From Desmodesmus armatus (lineage: Eukaryota; Chlorophyta; Chlorophyceae; Sphaeropleales; Scenedesmaceae), in the NCBI GenBank assembly GCA_007449985.2, contig VIIQ02000002.1, forward strand, positions 1,302,001 through 1,366,000: a stretch of 64,000 nt of DNA, read 5' to 3'. The notes under the pieces were generated by a model. That model saw nothing but the letters and a program-made list of their open reading frames with translations. It was not told the origin of the DNA and made no database searches. Position numbers and translations under genes: made by a program. Shown here piece by piece: positions 35,968 through 47,701 of this stretch (position 1 is the first letter of the stretch; every line of letters begins with the position of its first letter).

Positions 35968-38170
35968 ATGGCCACCTCAGCAGCTCCTGCAGAGCGGCAT
36001 GGCCCCAAGTCAGTGGTGCACCTGGCATGGGCTGCCTATAAGAAGCAGCTGGTCAAGAGGCCACTTCCAACCAAGGTGGGGTTGGATTGTGGCACAAGAT
36101 GCAGCATGAGGCGACCCACCCACCCCCCACCCCCAACCCACAAGTCACCCCCCGCATTGATGGCAGTGCTGTCGGGCTACACCTCGACTAGGGTAGTGCC
36201 CAAAATTCGCTGGGAACTTCATCCAGCTTGTTGACATCCTGCTGTTGTGCCTGCGCAGGCAATCACCTCTGCCTGTGTGGCTTCCCTGAGTGACATCATT
36301 GCCCAGAAGCTGATCGGCGCCCCTTACAGCCTGCAGCGCACCTTCAAGATGGCGGTAAGCACGTGCTGTCGTACCAAGTACCACATGGTGCAGAGCCATC
36401 CGCTGTGTCAGCAGCACCTGCCATGTTGCGCTCCTGTCCCCTGGACGACACCCTGAGCAGGCGGTGTGCCGTACGCCTGTTGCAGTTGTGGGGCCTTCTC
36501 ATCGGCGCACCCAGCGCCCACTTCTGGCACGCCTACCTCCAGAAGTGGTTTGCGCGCAAGGCAGACACCTTTGACACAGCCATCCAGAAGGTAAGGCCTC
36601 TTTCTGGAAACAGTCTGGTGCGCACAGGCATCACATGTGCAGCGCAAGCTGGTTGAAACCTTGTTTGCTCTGGCGCAGTTGCTAGTCAGCAACCGCTACA
36701 CTGCGGCCACAGCTGCAGCGCAGCCAGTACACTTCTGCATCATTCTAGTCACAATTGAGGCTCAGCACACTCAACTAGGGCCAGGCTTTTTATGCCAAGA
36801 GGGCTGAGTGCACTTTGGCAGCAGCTGACTCTCATTGCCCTGCTGCATGGCTGCTGCTGTATATCCTATTGAGAGACCGGTGCGGCTGCAGTGCTACAAC
36901 ACCCATGGACTGTGGCTCCTCGGGCACTCCTTGGGTACATGAGCCATGAGTGCTGTCCCCCCTGCACTATACCATCTTGTACTGCATCCAGGTAGTGTTG
37001 GACCAGCTGACATTTGGTCCAGCCTACAACCTGGCCTTCATGGCCTACACGTCTATGGTGGTGCACAGTGAGTGCCGAGCATACACCACGTGCATGCGGT
37101 GTTCAGCAGCGTTATCCAGGCAAGCCTGCCGCTGTTAGCCCTGCCAGTTGCTGATCATTGCCATCAAATGATTGCCAGCTCAGCGCCATTTACACGGCCA
37201 CTGTAACCGGACCGACAGTGGAATGGTCCCCTGCCACAGAGTACTAAATGTGTTCAGCAGATCAGGGAAGGCTGCAGATGCAGCAGCACTCAAAGACTGC
37301 TGAATGGCTGCGTTGCTGTGCTGTCCTGTGCTATGCCGTCTTGGTTGCTGTGCTGCAGAGGTGCCTCCCGCGGCCTTCAAGCACAAGCTCATCCAGGAGT
37401 ACCCAGCCCTGCAGCTCAATGGCTGGAAGGTGAAACACTGCCGGCACTGACATGTTTTGTGCATCACTGAAAGCACTGCTGCTATGTCTCAAGGGCAATT
37501 GCAAGCTTGGGTGTCCTTGTTGTTTTGTTGCAGCCAGCAGCGGGTTCAACAATCGTCACATACAGGCGCTGCCACCTGCACGCCACAATTAGCAAGCCCT
37601 GAATTGGCTGGAGGGCCCCTCTTTGAAAACGTGTCTTTGTACAGCCAACAGCGCTGCATCTGCATCACAAGAAGTGTAGCAGCTGTACTTGTACATGCTC
37701 TCATCCACGGCTAGACAGACACTCACATGTTACCGCGTTGTTGCTGCTGTAGGTGTGGCCCATCGTGAGCCTCATCAACTACCGCTATGTCCCCGTCCAG
37801 TTCAGGGTGCTCTTCGCCAACGTTGTGGCGCTGTTCTGGTGAGGCATTGCTGTCTGTCATCCTGCTATCACCACCAGCTTTCCTTGGTGCAGTCTTTTTT
37901 AGCAACTGCAGAAATGACGAACCCCTGCCTGGGCCACTGACAGGCAGCCCGGGGGGGGGGGGGGGGGGGGCGGGGGGGGGGGGGGGCAAGGCATGCCTGA
38001 CAAGGCATGCCAGGCATGTCTCATGTCTGGGCCAGATTGCGGTCCTGAGGGGTATTAGATTGTGCTGACGAGTTGCCATGCATCATCTGTGCTTTTGCAG
38101 GGGTGTCTTCGTCATCACAAGGTCTCGTGCGCGCGTCAGCACAGCAGTACCAGCAAAGCGCCTGGCGTAG
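35968..38170 (+). CDS. Mpv17/PMP22-family organelle membrane protein
   Basis: Seven exons, 35968-36075, 36259-36354, 36486-36590, 36992-37067, 37359-37429, 37753-37838 and 38101-38170, give 203 residues, the usual family length. Family features in order: WAAYKKQLVKRPLPTK near the N terminus, LSDIIAQKL in helix one, RTFKMALWGLLIGAPSAHFW across an exon junction, VVLDQLTFGPAYN, then YPALQLNGWKVWP and INYRYVPVQFRVLFANVVAL, followed by FW and a basic tail. Four hydrophobic segments are expected. Members sit in the mitochondrial inner membrane or peroxisomal membrane and are thought to form pores; the exact transport role is unsettled. No transit peptide is obvious. The last intron carries the poly-G tract at 37951. 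Confidence 0.9.
37951..37986 (+). repeat. Poly-G tract in an Mpv17-like intron
   Basis: Twenty G, one C, then fifteen G. It lies in the last intron of the Mpv17-like gene, directly followed by two near-copies of AAGGCATGCC. Such a tract can fold into quadruplexes and is prone to length error in sequencing. Confidence 0.9.
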
Positions 38171-38253
38171 TGAAGATCCAGAAGCATGTCAGAAGGAGCC
38201 GCGCGCCCCACCAGTTCCATAGTCTGCCTTGTGCCTTTTCTCTGGCTGTGCCT

Positions 38254-38258
38254 TGTAA
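38254..38258 (+). terminator. TGTAA polyadenylation signal, Mpv17-like gene
   Basis: TGTAA lies 84 bp after the stop. A second TGTAA on the same strand is at 38364-38368. Confidence 0.45.
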
Positions 38259-38369
38259 CACCCCCGCACCCAAGCAGGGTATGCTTTGCCAATTGTCGCA
38301 GACGACGTTGCAAAGGCACATCGTCAACGACCGCACCACCACATCTGTCCGTACACAGGTTGATGTAAT

Positions 38370-38374
38370 TTACA
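38370..38374 (-). terminator. TGTAA polyadenylation signal, CFAP45 gene
   Basis: The complement reads TGTAA about 285 bp after the CFAP45 stop. It directly abuts a plus-strand TGTAA (38364-38368), so the 3' ends of the convergent Mpv17-like and CFAP45 transcripts may overlap. Confidence 0.35.
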
Positions 38375-38656
38375 AAGACTCTGAGTCAGCAACAGACCAA
38401 CGTCATCTCAATCAAACAGCACTGGGCATCTTGAAGGCAGGACGGCTAGAAGGCCCAACCACCCCCACACACATCGCGCTCATGATGTGCGCCCACGAGG
38501 CATCAATCAAACACGGCCACAGCATTGCTGCTGCGGCGCTAAGCAGTCAAATGCGTGCCTCTGGCAACCTCTGGCTAAGGACGAAGCAATGTCACCGGCA
38601 GGAACAGGTACTGTGCTATGGCATGCAGCAGCGCCCCTGGCAGCTGCCGAGTGTCT

Positions 38657-41600
38657 TCACTTTGCGCTCTTGATGCGCATGCGAGCAAGCTCAGCCGTGT
38701 ACTTCTCAGGCACTCCAGAAGACACCAACTCTTGCAGTTTCTGAGCCTTGATCTGCAAGGCAGCATAAACCAGCCACTGGTTTGTAAAGTATAGGTCATC
38801 AGCGTGCAACAGCCTGAGCCATGCGCGCAATCAAACATCACCAACCTGCACTGGACTGTTTGCGCTGCAACCAAGAGCTGAGGGCAGGCTTCAAAAAGCT
38901 ACTCACCGACTCCAACGTTGCCTTCTCCCTCATCTGCTCTTGGCGAATTCTCTTGCCCTCCTCAAGATATGCCTGCCTCTCAGCCCGCGTGACCTCCCGG
39001 TGCGCCTGGATCTGGCCCAGCAGGTCCCGCTTGTACGCCTCAGACAGCTGCATCTGAGCCATGGTCTGCACAAGGTTGAAAGCGGCAGCGCAGTGCCTGT
39101 CAGCACAGCCGACATCCCACTAGGCACACCGCATGGGTGCCACTGATCAAGCTGCTTGAACTGCACGTGCGCCACTTCAAGTTGCACCTTGCATCAGATG
39201 CAGAGCTGTACACAAGTGTATCCTCCCATCAATAAGCCCTGGTAACCAAGGCTGTAACAGGGTTTTCTATACTCTGCATTCCACCCAGTGCCTGCTCACC
39301 TGGCTCATGTCCTGCATCTGCTTCTCCCGGTTCACCTCCAGCACGCGCCTGAACTCTGCCTGCTCGACCTCAGCCATGGTGGCCTGCGCCATCAGCTTGT
39401 GGCGCATCTGTGACTCGCGGGCTGCAGCCAGGTCAGCCATCATGGCTGCTTGGCGCTGCGCTGCTGCGGCCTCCTTGTTGCGCCACTCACGGTCCTTGGC
39501 CTCCTGCAGCAGGACACGCACAACAGGAGCATCCAATCCTAAGCTTGCACATCTCTGCCATGGCCGCAATGCCCAGGGCAAATATGCAGTATCTGGTTTG
39601 ATCACCTTGTATGGCACTTCTCAGCATAAAACCGCATGCCATGTCGCACCTGCTGGTGCTGTTTCTGGACACCTGCTGAACCCCATCGGTGGAAGATATG
39701 GCAGGTTTTGACAGTGGTCCTGTGCTCACCTGGTATCTCTTGGCCCGCAGCTCATCCTCAGCGCTGCGTGTGTCCAGCACCTGCTCCTGCAGCGCACGCA
39801 GCCGGGCCACCTCCATCTCCCGCTCATGTGCTGCGGCAGCCTTGTCAGCAGCAAGGGCCTGCACGCAGCAACCAGCGGTAGCATGACGTCAGGTGATGGA
39901 GGAGGGTCCTTCAAGGACTTCCATATGGGCTTGGACAACAGGGCAGACTGGCATGTTGGATGGCATAAGCAGGTACACAAGTAGGACAGTCTTGGTGAGC
40001 TTGCATTATCCAAGTACTCCCTCTGTCGACACACAGACTGGTTGTTCAGCCATGCACGTACGCGGGAATTTGGTGCAGGCTGTATGGCGGTGTTGCCAAA
40101 GGTCATGTATAGGTGATCACTACACTCTTGGCTGCATCCCTTGACCCTCATTACCGCTGCGCACCTGCTCGCGTGCATCCTTCTGCCTGATGTACTCAGC
40201 GATGCAGGCCTCCTCCTGCTTCTCCTGCTCGGCCAGCTGCTTCTTGCGCTGGATCTGCTGGGCGTTTGCTGCAGCAACCTCTGCCATGAGGGCTGCAGCC
40301 CTCTGCTTCTTATCAAGCGAAGCTGCCTGCTCCTCCTCCTGCAGCCGCTTGATTTCTTGCGCCATGGCCTGGCGCTCCTGCACGACGCAAAGACAGCCAT
40401 GACAAAGTACAGTGTTGATGCATGTTGTGTTACGCACAGCTTAGCTGAGCCAATTTGCGTCTAGTTGCTTCCTGCAGGGTGGTGTGCGTGAAGAAGCACC
40501 AACGTGACGAAAGGCACCATGCAGGGCTGAGGTGTGTGCCTGTCGGTTGCAATGTGTGCTGTGTGCTGACCTGGTCCCTCAGCTCCTCCTCCCTGATGCG
40601 CTGGGCCTGGCGCTCCACCAGCTGCTGCTGCAGGATGGCGGCACCAACCTCCTGCTCCTTGCGCCGCTCGACATCACGCGCCTGCAGCCACAATACAACT
40701 GCCCTGTTCAAGTCTTTGTGTGCCCTCCCCGCGCTTCATGCCATGCAGTGCTGGCAGATATGCGTGCGCTGTGCGTGACCAGCCTGGTAACACTGGCATG
40801 CATTTTGTGGCCTGAAAGTGCCTCCTGAACCTGGTCTGCCACAGTCCAGAGGCAGTGGTTTTTCAAAAACGTGGGCTGCCTAGGACCCAAGGAAACCCTG
40901 AGGAGTGCAGTCACTGCATGCGTCACCGCTGCGTTCATCGCACCTGGTAGGCCTCAAGAGCTTTGAGGCGCTCAATCTCCATCATGAGGTAAAGGCGCTG
41001 CTGCTGCTCCTGCTCAGCCAGCAGGGCCTGCTGCTTCTCCTGCACTCAACAGCAGCACAAAGGCACACAAGGTGGGCGTCACGCCGGCAACGTGCTAGGA
41101 CTGTGCAGTTTGGTCTTGGCAGCTCCTGTGGCAGCTGATGCTTTCAACTGATGCTGCTCCTGTCACTCCAGCAACTGTTTGAGCTACATAGCTCAAGACA
41201 CCACTGCTTGCATCCGATGAAGAAGCTGCAGCTGCTGTGTCACCGGCAGCATGCATTCATCAACCCTGCAGCATGTCTTGAAGGCAGCTGCACACCAAAA
41301 GCCTCACACCAAATGCAGTGCCTGTCAGTGGCTCACCTGTATCTGTTGCTCCCGCATGGCAGCACACTTGGCGTAGCGCATGATGCGGTTCATGTGCTTG
41401 ACCTCGTCCTTTTCCTCCTGCAGCAGCTGCTGAGCCCTGCCCATTGTGGCATTGTCTGCTGCTGCCTGCACCAGCTCTGACTCACCCAGCACAGCCTGCA
41501 GGCCAGCACACCAGGGGTCAGCACTGCTCAGCACAGCAGTATGCTGTTAGGGGCCAGACAGCTTTGATTACAGGATTGCTTTTGCAAATGCAGCTGCTGT

Positions 41601-42449
41601 TGTACCACATCAAACAAGTCTGTACGCAGGTCCTTCCTGCATCACAGCCTGCAGGTGTTCTGGTTGCTCCTGCACCAGCTGGTCCATGCCTGCATAGCCT
41701 GCCTGCTGCAACGCTATGAATCCGATTGCATGCTGACCAACATTGTGGGACCTGCATGCTACAGTACGCTGTGCACCCACCTGCTTCTTTGCCTCTGCCT
41801 CCAGGCGCAGCATCTTCTCCTTACGAGCCTTTGCTGCTGCCCGCTCATGCTCCTTGCGCTCCTCAATCTCATGGCGCAGGGTGCTGCGCTCCTCTGCTGT
41901 CATGATGTGTGCATCTGACTTCATGCGCTGCACATCCGCCTCTGTCAGTGCTACAACCTCCAGCTGTCGCTGCTTCTTCACGAGGGATGACTTGTATGGG
42001 CTGATAGTGGCCTCCTTCTGCAGGCAGTGCAGTCACGTCACCCCCAGCACCATCATCATCAGCAGCAAATCCCCACACAGCCCAGCAGACCTAGGTATGC
42101 TGTCGTGTCAAGCACGTGTACCCCTCTTCAGTATGAATATAGCTATGCAGCAGAGCAGCCAGCTGGCAAAGCAGCACCATGGCTTACAGCAGCACATGCA
42201 ACTCACCTGGGGGGAGCCCGACGAACACTTGGTTGGGGATGGGCTCTTACTCCCAAAGAGGCCCTCATCAACAAAGCTGTCTCTTGCCACTGTTCGGTAC
42301 CTGCACACCACAAAAGAGTATTGCTCAGGCCACATGCCTTGCATTGCCATTCCTGCATCCATGGTGTGGTGTTGTTGCTGCTGCACTCACGTTCCAGACT
42401 TGCTGGAGCGGGCACTGCCCAAGCTCGCGTTAGATCCCGCACGACCCAT
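38657..42449 (-). CDS. CFAP45: Cilia and flagella associated protein 45 (microtubule inner protein)
   Basis: Eleven exons: 42449-42391, 42300-42207, 42017-41781, 41495-41337, 41039-40944, 40681-40571, 40377-40165, 39858-39730, 39503-39300, 39065-38907 and 38752-38657. They are in frame and give 518 residues, close to known CFAP45 lengths. Almost the whole protein is charged coiled coil rich in Glu, Lys, Arg, Gln and Ala. Diagnostic segments are LTEADVQRMKSDAHIMT, EEKDEVKHMNRIMRYAKC, YLMMEIERLKALEAYQ and the C-terminal LVSSGVPEKYTAELAR. In the family this protein lies inside the B-tubule of axonemal doublets and stabilises them; the animal protein binds AMP. It is in tandem with the OEP61-like gene, 267 bp downstream of it. 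A further frame at 41.65-41.72 kb was left out because it is not needed for length or phase. Confidence 0.92.
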
Positions 42450-42716
42450 GATTCTGATGTTTCTCAAGGCCTATGAGGAGCTTGATACGTTGCACAAGAG
42501 TCTGCTGCTGCCCGGCCTCTGATTCTTGTGCGAGACTTTGGTCGACTCGTATTATGAAAACAAGTAATCGCAATGAAGCTGAATTTTGACACAAACATCG
42601 TGAAGAGTTCGGTATCATCCGACAGGGTTTGTCCTTCTGCTACAGCTGTCATTTTGAGGTACATCCCACGTTGACGGGAGAGCAACTCGTCCTCACCATT
42701 TCACAGAACACATGCT

Positions 42717-45700
42717 TTACATGATGCCAAAAATGCGCAGCAAGACCGCAACCAGCAGCACAGCCACAGCCACCACCAGCATGGTCCTGCTCGCCAGCCA
42801 CTGGCGAGCCTGCTGTGCTGCCCTGACCCCAGTCTGCACCACACCAGCAGCCTGTGTCACAAATTTCATCATCCCAGGGCTCATGCGCTTCATCTGTGTG
42901 GCCATCACCGCAGCCTGCTCCTCCGCCATGCCGCTGCCCATGAACATCTGCAACACAGCAAAGCAGCACGAAAACACATTGCATTTACATGCGGCTGTAT
43001 TGCAGGCACTCACAGAGCAGGCGATCCTGAGCATTCTTCCAAGCACAGAGTTGTGTCAATCGGCGAGCAGTGTGCTCCCCTATGCAACTGCAACATCTTG
43101 AAGTCACGCCAGCAGGCTCAAGCACGGTGCGCTTGCAGCTGGCTCAGGCTCAAGCACGGTGCGATTGCAACTGGCTCAGGCCTGCACTAACCTGCTTGAG
43201 TGAGCCCTCGTCCATGCTCTGCACTGCTGCCATCATGCTCTCCATCATCCGGGGGTTCATCTTGCTTGCCATGTCTGCGCACAAGCAAGGATCAGGCGGC
43301 AACAACACCATGCTTCCATTGCGACACACAAGGCCCAACAACAGCATGACTGCCGACCAGCCCCTCACACCTCTGTAGCACAGGCTACACATGTTCACGG
43401 TAGCTGTAACACGGCATGTCCAACAGCGCAGCCCCACATTCCGCTGAAAACCCACACCCAACAACCACTCCAACAGCAAGTCACGTCCACGGCCCGCACC
43501 TGCTGCCGATGTGGGTGCCCCTCCTGCAGCCATCTGGCTCATGGCAGCCATATCCTCAGGGGTCATGTTCTTCATCATTTCAGCAGCCATCTTCATCATC
43601 TCTGGTGTCATCAACCCAGCCATATCAGGCATACCCGCCCCCATACCACCCATCCCCCCCGTAGCCCCCCAGCTGCTGCCACGGCCCCGGATGTTGCCCC
43701 TGCAGGCATCACAGCCCTCCCGCTGCTGCTGGCCATCCCTCCTGCTGCTGTGCTGGCCGCAGCCCCCAGGCCTTGCTGGCTGCCAGCTGCTGCTGCCATG
43801 GCCTGCAGCTGTTCTGGGGGCATGGCAGCAATGGCGTCTGCCATCTGGCTGATCTGCTGTGGGTCCATGTTCATGCCGGGGGGCAGCTGGGTCCCTGCTT
43901 GGGCCATGGTTGCCTTCAGCTGCTCTGGCGGCATTGACTTCATCAGCTCTGCTGTAGACTTCAGCATGCTGGGGTCCATCATCTGCATGGAAGGTATCAA
44001 CATGTGTTTCATGAGGGTGTCATGAGGGTTCGTACTCCTTTCCTCACGTTCTTCAGATGGTCCTTGTAGTGGTGTCAACACAGAGACACCAGACCAGCCA
44101 TGCATGAGTAGGACACAGCACACCATGACAGCTTCAGCAGTACGTCACAATGAACCAGTAGCGCCACTGCACCCGGTGACACGCAGGCCAGGATTGAAAA
44201 CCCAGCCATGTTGCAGCTCGCCACCACCTAAGGGTCCTGTCAGTGGCCCTGCCGCCTCACCTTGGCCATAGCTGCAGGGTCAGGCATGCCGCCAGGTCCT
44301 GCTGCACCTATGCTGGCAGACATGCGCATCATTGCCTCCATCTGGTCGGGGCTCATGGAGGCCATGCTGCGCTGCATCTGGGCCAGCGCCTCAGGGTCCA
44401 TTGCAGGAGCACCAGCCATACGGCTCATCTCTGCCAGCTGCTCAGCCGGCATGGCCTTCATCATTTCAGCAGCCTGCAGGACGACAACAGCACAGGTGGT
44501 GCACAGTTCTGCACAGTCCGTTTTGGAGAGGGGGGAGTGCTGCACTGTGAATGGGGCCAGCTGCATGCAACCATGTACATAGACCCTTCAATTCAATGGC
44601 AGCGTGCGACGGGAGTGGCGGCTGGCTGCACAGGACGGCAACATGGCAGACAGGACCCCACCACCACCCATCTGCAACGATCCCAACCCCACAGATGTAT
44701 GCAAGCTGCACACGACCCACAAGCGGTCTTGCAGCAGTGCCCCCCTACCTGGCGCATCATAGCAGGGTTTGACCGCATCATCTCAGCCATGCCCTGCATG
44801 TGCTGTGCTGACATGCCACCCAAGCCCCCGAAGCCTGCTGCTGCTGATGCTGCCGGGTGCTGCTGCCGGCTGCTGCCGCCGCCGCCGCTGCCCGCCTGCT
44901 GCTGCTGGTGTTGCTGCTGTTGCGTGCCACGGCAGGACCCGAGTTATCCATCTCCATCTGCACCTGCCCCTGTTGGCTGCTGCTGGTAACACGATCATCC
45001 ACAATTTCCTCAATGAGCCCGTCCTCATCCTCAACACGGATTGGGGTGGACTGCTTGGCTGGCTGCTTCTCTGGCTGCTGTTGGCTGCTGCGGGTATCTG
45101 CGGTGCTGCCTGCTGCCTCAGCCGCCTTGCCTGCTGGCTGCTGTACTGCTGCATCCGGCTTTGACTGCTGTCTCTGGCTGCTGTACTGCTGCGGCTTCGC
45201 CTCCTGCGTGAGTTCCCGCTGCTGCTCGGTTGGCTGCTCCTGCTGCTGCTTGGGCTGCTCTGGCTCCTGCTGTGGGTGAGGCTGCTGTTGCTCCTGCTGC
45301 TGTTTCGGCTGCTGCGGTGCCTGCTGCTGTTGCTCCTGCTTCGCCAAGCTTTCCTGCACTGCTGCCAGCTTTTCCTTTATGAGTTGCAGCTGCTGCTGGT
45401 CGCCCTTGCTGAGCTCAGCAGCATCCTGCAGGTCCTGCGCAGCCTGTGGGTAATCATACAGAGCAGCGTAGGCCTGGCCACGCCTGTACAGCGCCTTCAA
45501 GCTGCGGGGGTCATCTGCAGCAGCAGTGGCAGCGGCAACCAGGCTGCAGTTCAGTCTGGCCACACCCAGCCTTAGACACAACTAGTCTACCAAGGCCGAT
45601 ACATAAGCTGAGCAATTGCAGTAGTTCTTTTGCAAGGCAAGCGGCACGCCAGGTGCTGCGGGTTGTCACCATGGCTCGCACCACACAGCAGCTAAGCTGA

Positions 45701-47323
45701 GCTGAAACAGCAGTGGTGCACACAAAAAGCATTGAACGTGGTAACATTAGAGGAGCAGTGTGGTGGTGTGGCTCACCTGCTAACACCTCCTGGCAGCACT
45801 GTATGCAGGCCTCGTACTTGCTGCTGTTGAGGTAGCAGCTGCTCAGGTTCAGGACACAGGCACGCCGCAGCTGCACAGCGTCTGCATGGGTCATGTCTGC
45901 CAGGTTGTCCCGGGCCCTGGCATACTTCTCTGCTGCCTCAGTGTACCGGCCTGGCAGGCACACAGCAGCAGGAAAGGAAGGCAGGAGTATTGAGCAAGAA
46001 GCATGTCAAGCAAGCAAACTGTGTGCTGGATTGTTGCATCCTGTCACCTGCTTTCGGCCAGAAACAGGCAAGACAGGCGAAGCAAAGCGCCACAAGCAGA
46101 CAAAGATTTACAGCAGACTCCAAAACACACAGTCCGAACGGCTTTCATCTGTGGATACGGCTTTCATCTGGGACACCCAGTACACTGGTCACAGTACACC
46201 TGTTGACTGAGTGCTATCCAGGTTGGACTGCTGCTGCTGCAGGCAAGGAAACTGTTTTATCCAGGTTGGACTGCTGCTGCTGCAGGCAAGGAAACTGTTG
46301 GAGCCAGCTGTCCCGCCCACCTTGCGAGTGCAGCTTGTTGCCTTCTGCCTTCAGCATGTTGCTGCCCTGCAGCCACCAGCAGCCAGCACAACAGGCGGGC
46401 TGGGCACAACTCCCTGTACTACCTCAGTAGCCTTGCTCAAACTGCTGGGTGCAAGAACATGGTGGTTGCTGACACATCAGGCCATAGTCAAGGCCAGCAG
46501 CTGCCGTTCATCACCAGGGCGCTGGCGGCAGCACCACAGTCACACCCTGCAGTCTGTTGTGCTGCACCTCAGAGATCACTTACATCCAGGACATACTTCT
46601 GCTGTGCTGACAGCATCTTGTTGGCCTGCTCAGCCTGGCTTGCGAGTGTGGCGGGGTCCATGCGGCCCACTTCCTGCTGCATGCGCTGCATCTCTGCTGG
46701 GGACATGTTCTGCATCATCTGCATCTGCCGCTGCATCAGCCCTGGGTCCATGTTGCCCATGGTGCTCATCATCGCCTGCATCTGCAAGCAGCAACAGCAG
46801 CAAGGGGAGTGCTGAGACACAGCAAGCCTAGCAAGCTTTGCACCTCAAAGTCCAATACAAGCAGTCGGCTCTTCAACATCTGCTGAACAACCCCTTTTTG
46901 GAGAACTCTGCCTCAAGAAAGCTGTCCGCATCTGTTCGACAATCCATTTGGAAAACCTCTGCCTCAAGAAAGCTTTCCACAAACCAACCCCCAAAGGCCC
47001 ATGCTGTCTGTGCGCAGCGCCCCTGCATCAGCCAGGCAAGACAACTGTCCCCCGCACCTGTTCAGGAGACATGTTTTGCTGTGCAACAGGGACAGCAGCA
47101 GGAAAATGGCATGTGAAAGGTCAGATGAGCACAACCAGGGGCAATGCAGCACGCGAGGCACATGCTGCCGGGATTGGTTGAAGTACAGCCCTGACTGCGG
47201 TTGCTGCCAATCCGAACTCATGAACACACAGCTGGTGCCACACACGCCCCTTACCATGGCCTTCATAGCCATCTCCATCATCTGTGGATTCATGGCGCCC
47301 CAAGCTGCGCTATTGGGCAGCAC
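42717..47323 (-). CDS. OEP61/TPR7-like tail-anchored TPR protein (Hsp70 docking), with frame breaks
   Basis: Exons: 47323-47255, 47078-47058 (21 nt), 46781-46584, 46366-46321, 45950-45777, 45514-44749, 44473-44261, 43982-43500, 43274-43192 and 42947-42717, about 745 residues. Order: Met-rich repeats (MNPQMMEMAMKAM, MSPAEMQRMQQEVGRMDP), a TPR domain (KAEGNKLHSQGRYTEAAEKY, NLSSCYLNSSKYEAC, KALYRRGQAYAALYDY), a long Gln/Pro linker, more Met-rich NP-type repeats, and a C-terminal membrane anchor (TMLVVAVAVLLVAVLLRIF). Plant OEP61/TPR7 sits in the plastid or ER membrane and docks Hsp70-bound precursors. Two frame problems exist: a missing base in the C7 run at 43654-43660, and a shift near 44.92-44.96 kb that a 47-nt intron (44917-44963) would cure. 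The first ATG is assumed; one at 47293 is also possible. Confidence 0.85.
43115..43180. repeat. Tandem duplication of about 33 bp in an OEP61-like intron
   Basis: Two adjacent copies share GGCTCAAGCACGGTGCG and differ at two positions. They lie just downstream of exon 43274-43192 on the minus strand. Confidence 0.7.
46215..46299. repeat. 43-bp tandem duplication in an OEP61-like intron
   Basis: Two essentially identical adjacent copies of CCAGGTTGGACTGCTGCTGC followed by AGGCAAGGAAACTGTT. They lie close to the 46-nt exon 46366-46321, between it and exon 45950-45777. Confidence 0.85.
46896..46978. repeat. Direct repeat, two copies of about 32 bp
   Basis: Both copies contain CTCTGCCTCAAGAAAGCT, spaced about 50 bp apart. 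They lie in the intron between exons 47078-47058 and 46781-46584. Confidence 0.7.
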
Positions 47324-47701
47324 CCTTGGGTGGTCAACAGCAGTGGAAGAAGCTGTGGGAGGCGACCTGCTGCTATGCTAGGCGAGATGTGTGATCCATG
47401 CTGATGCATACTAGTGCTTCTGTCCCACTTCCTAGGCAGTTTCTACACAAACCGATGATGCAACCCAACCGTTTTGTAACACAGCTACGTGACAGGCGCG
47501 AAAACGCGGTGATCATCATGGCAAGTGCGACAGCACCGAGTGCGCCTGCAGGGGGAGACGCCTTGTAGCAAACACCAACACCAACAATAGATCAGGGTCA
47601 CCCGCGCATTCCCTGCTGCCTTTTCAGCGCACCATCCTGCAGCCAGGTTGTATCTATATCTTCATTCTTTTCCTCCGCGATCTACACGTTTGTCTGGCAC
47701 C
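47324..47701. promoter_or_regulatory. Divergent promoter region, OEP61-like / CYP51
   Basis: These 378 bp lie between opposing start codons. They hold both promoters and 5' UTRs; no specific element is recognised. Confidence 0.4.

Noticed and set aside
41640..41715. Extra CFAP45 exon (minus frame with GYAGMDQLVQEQPEHLQ)
   Set aside because: No convincing donor; the gene keeps phase and normal length without it.
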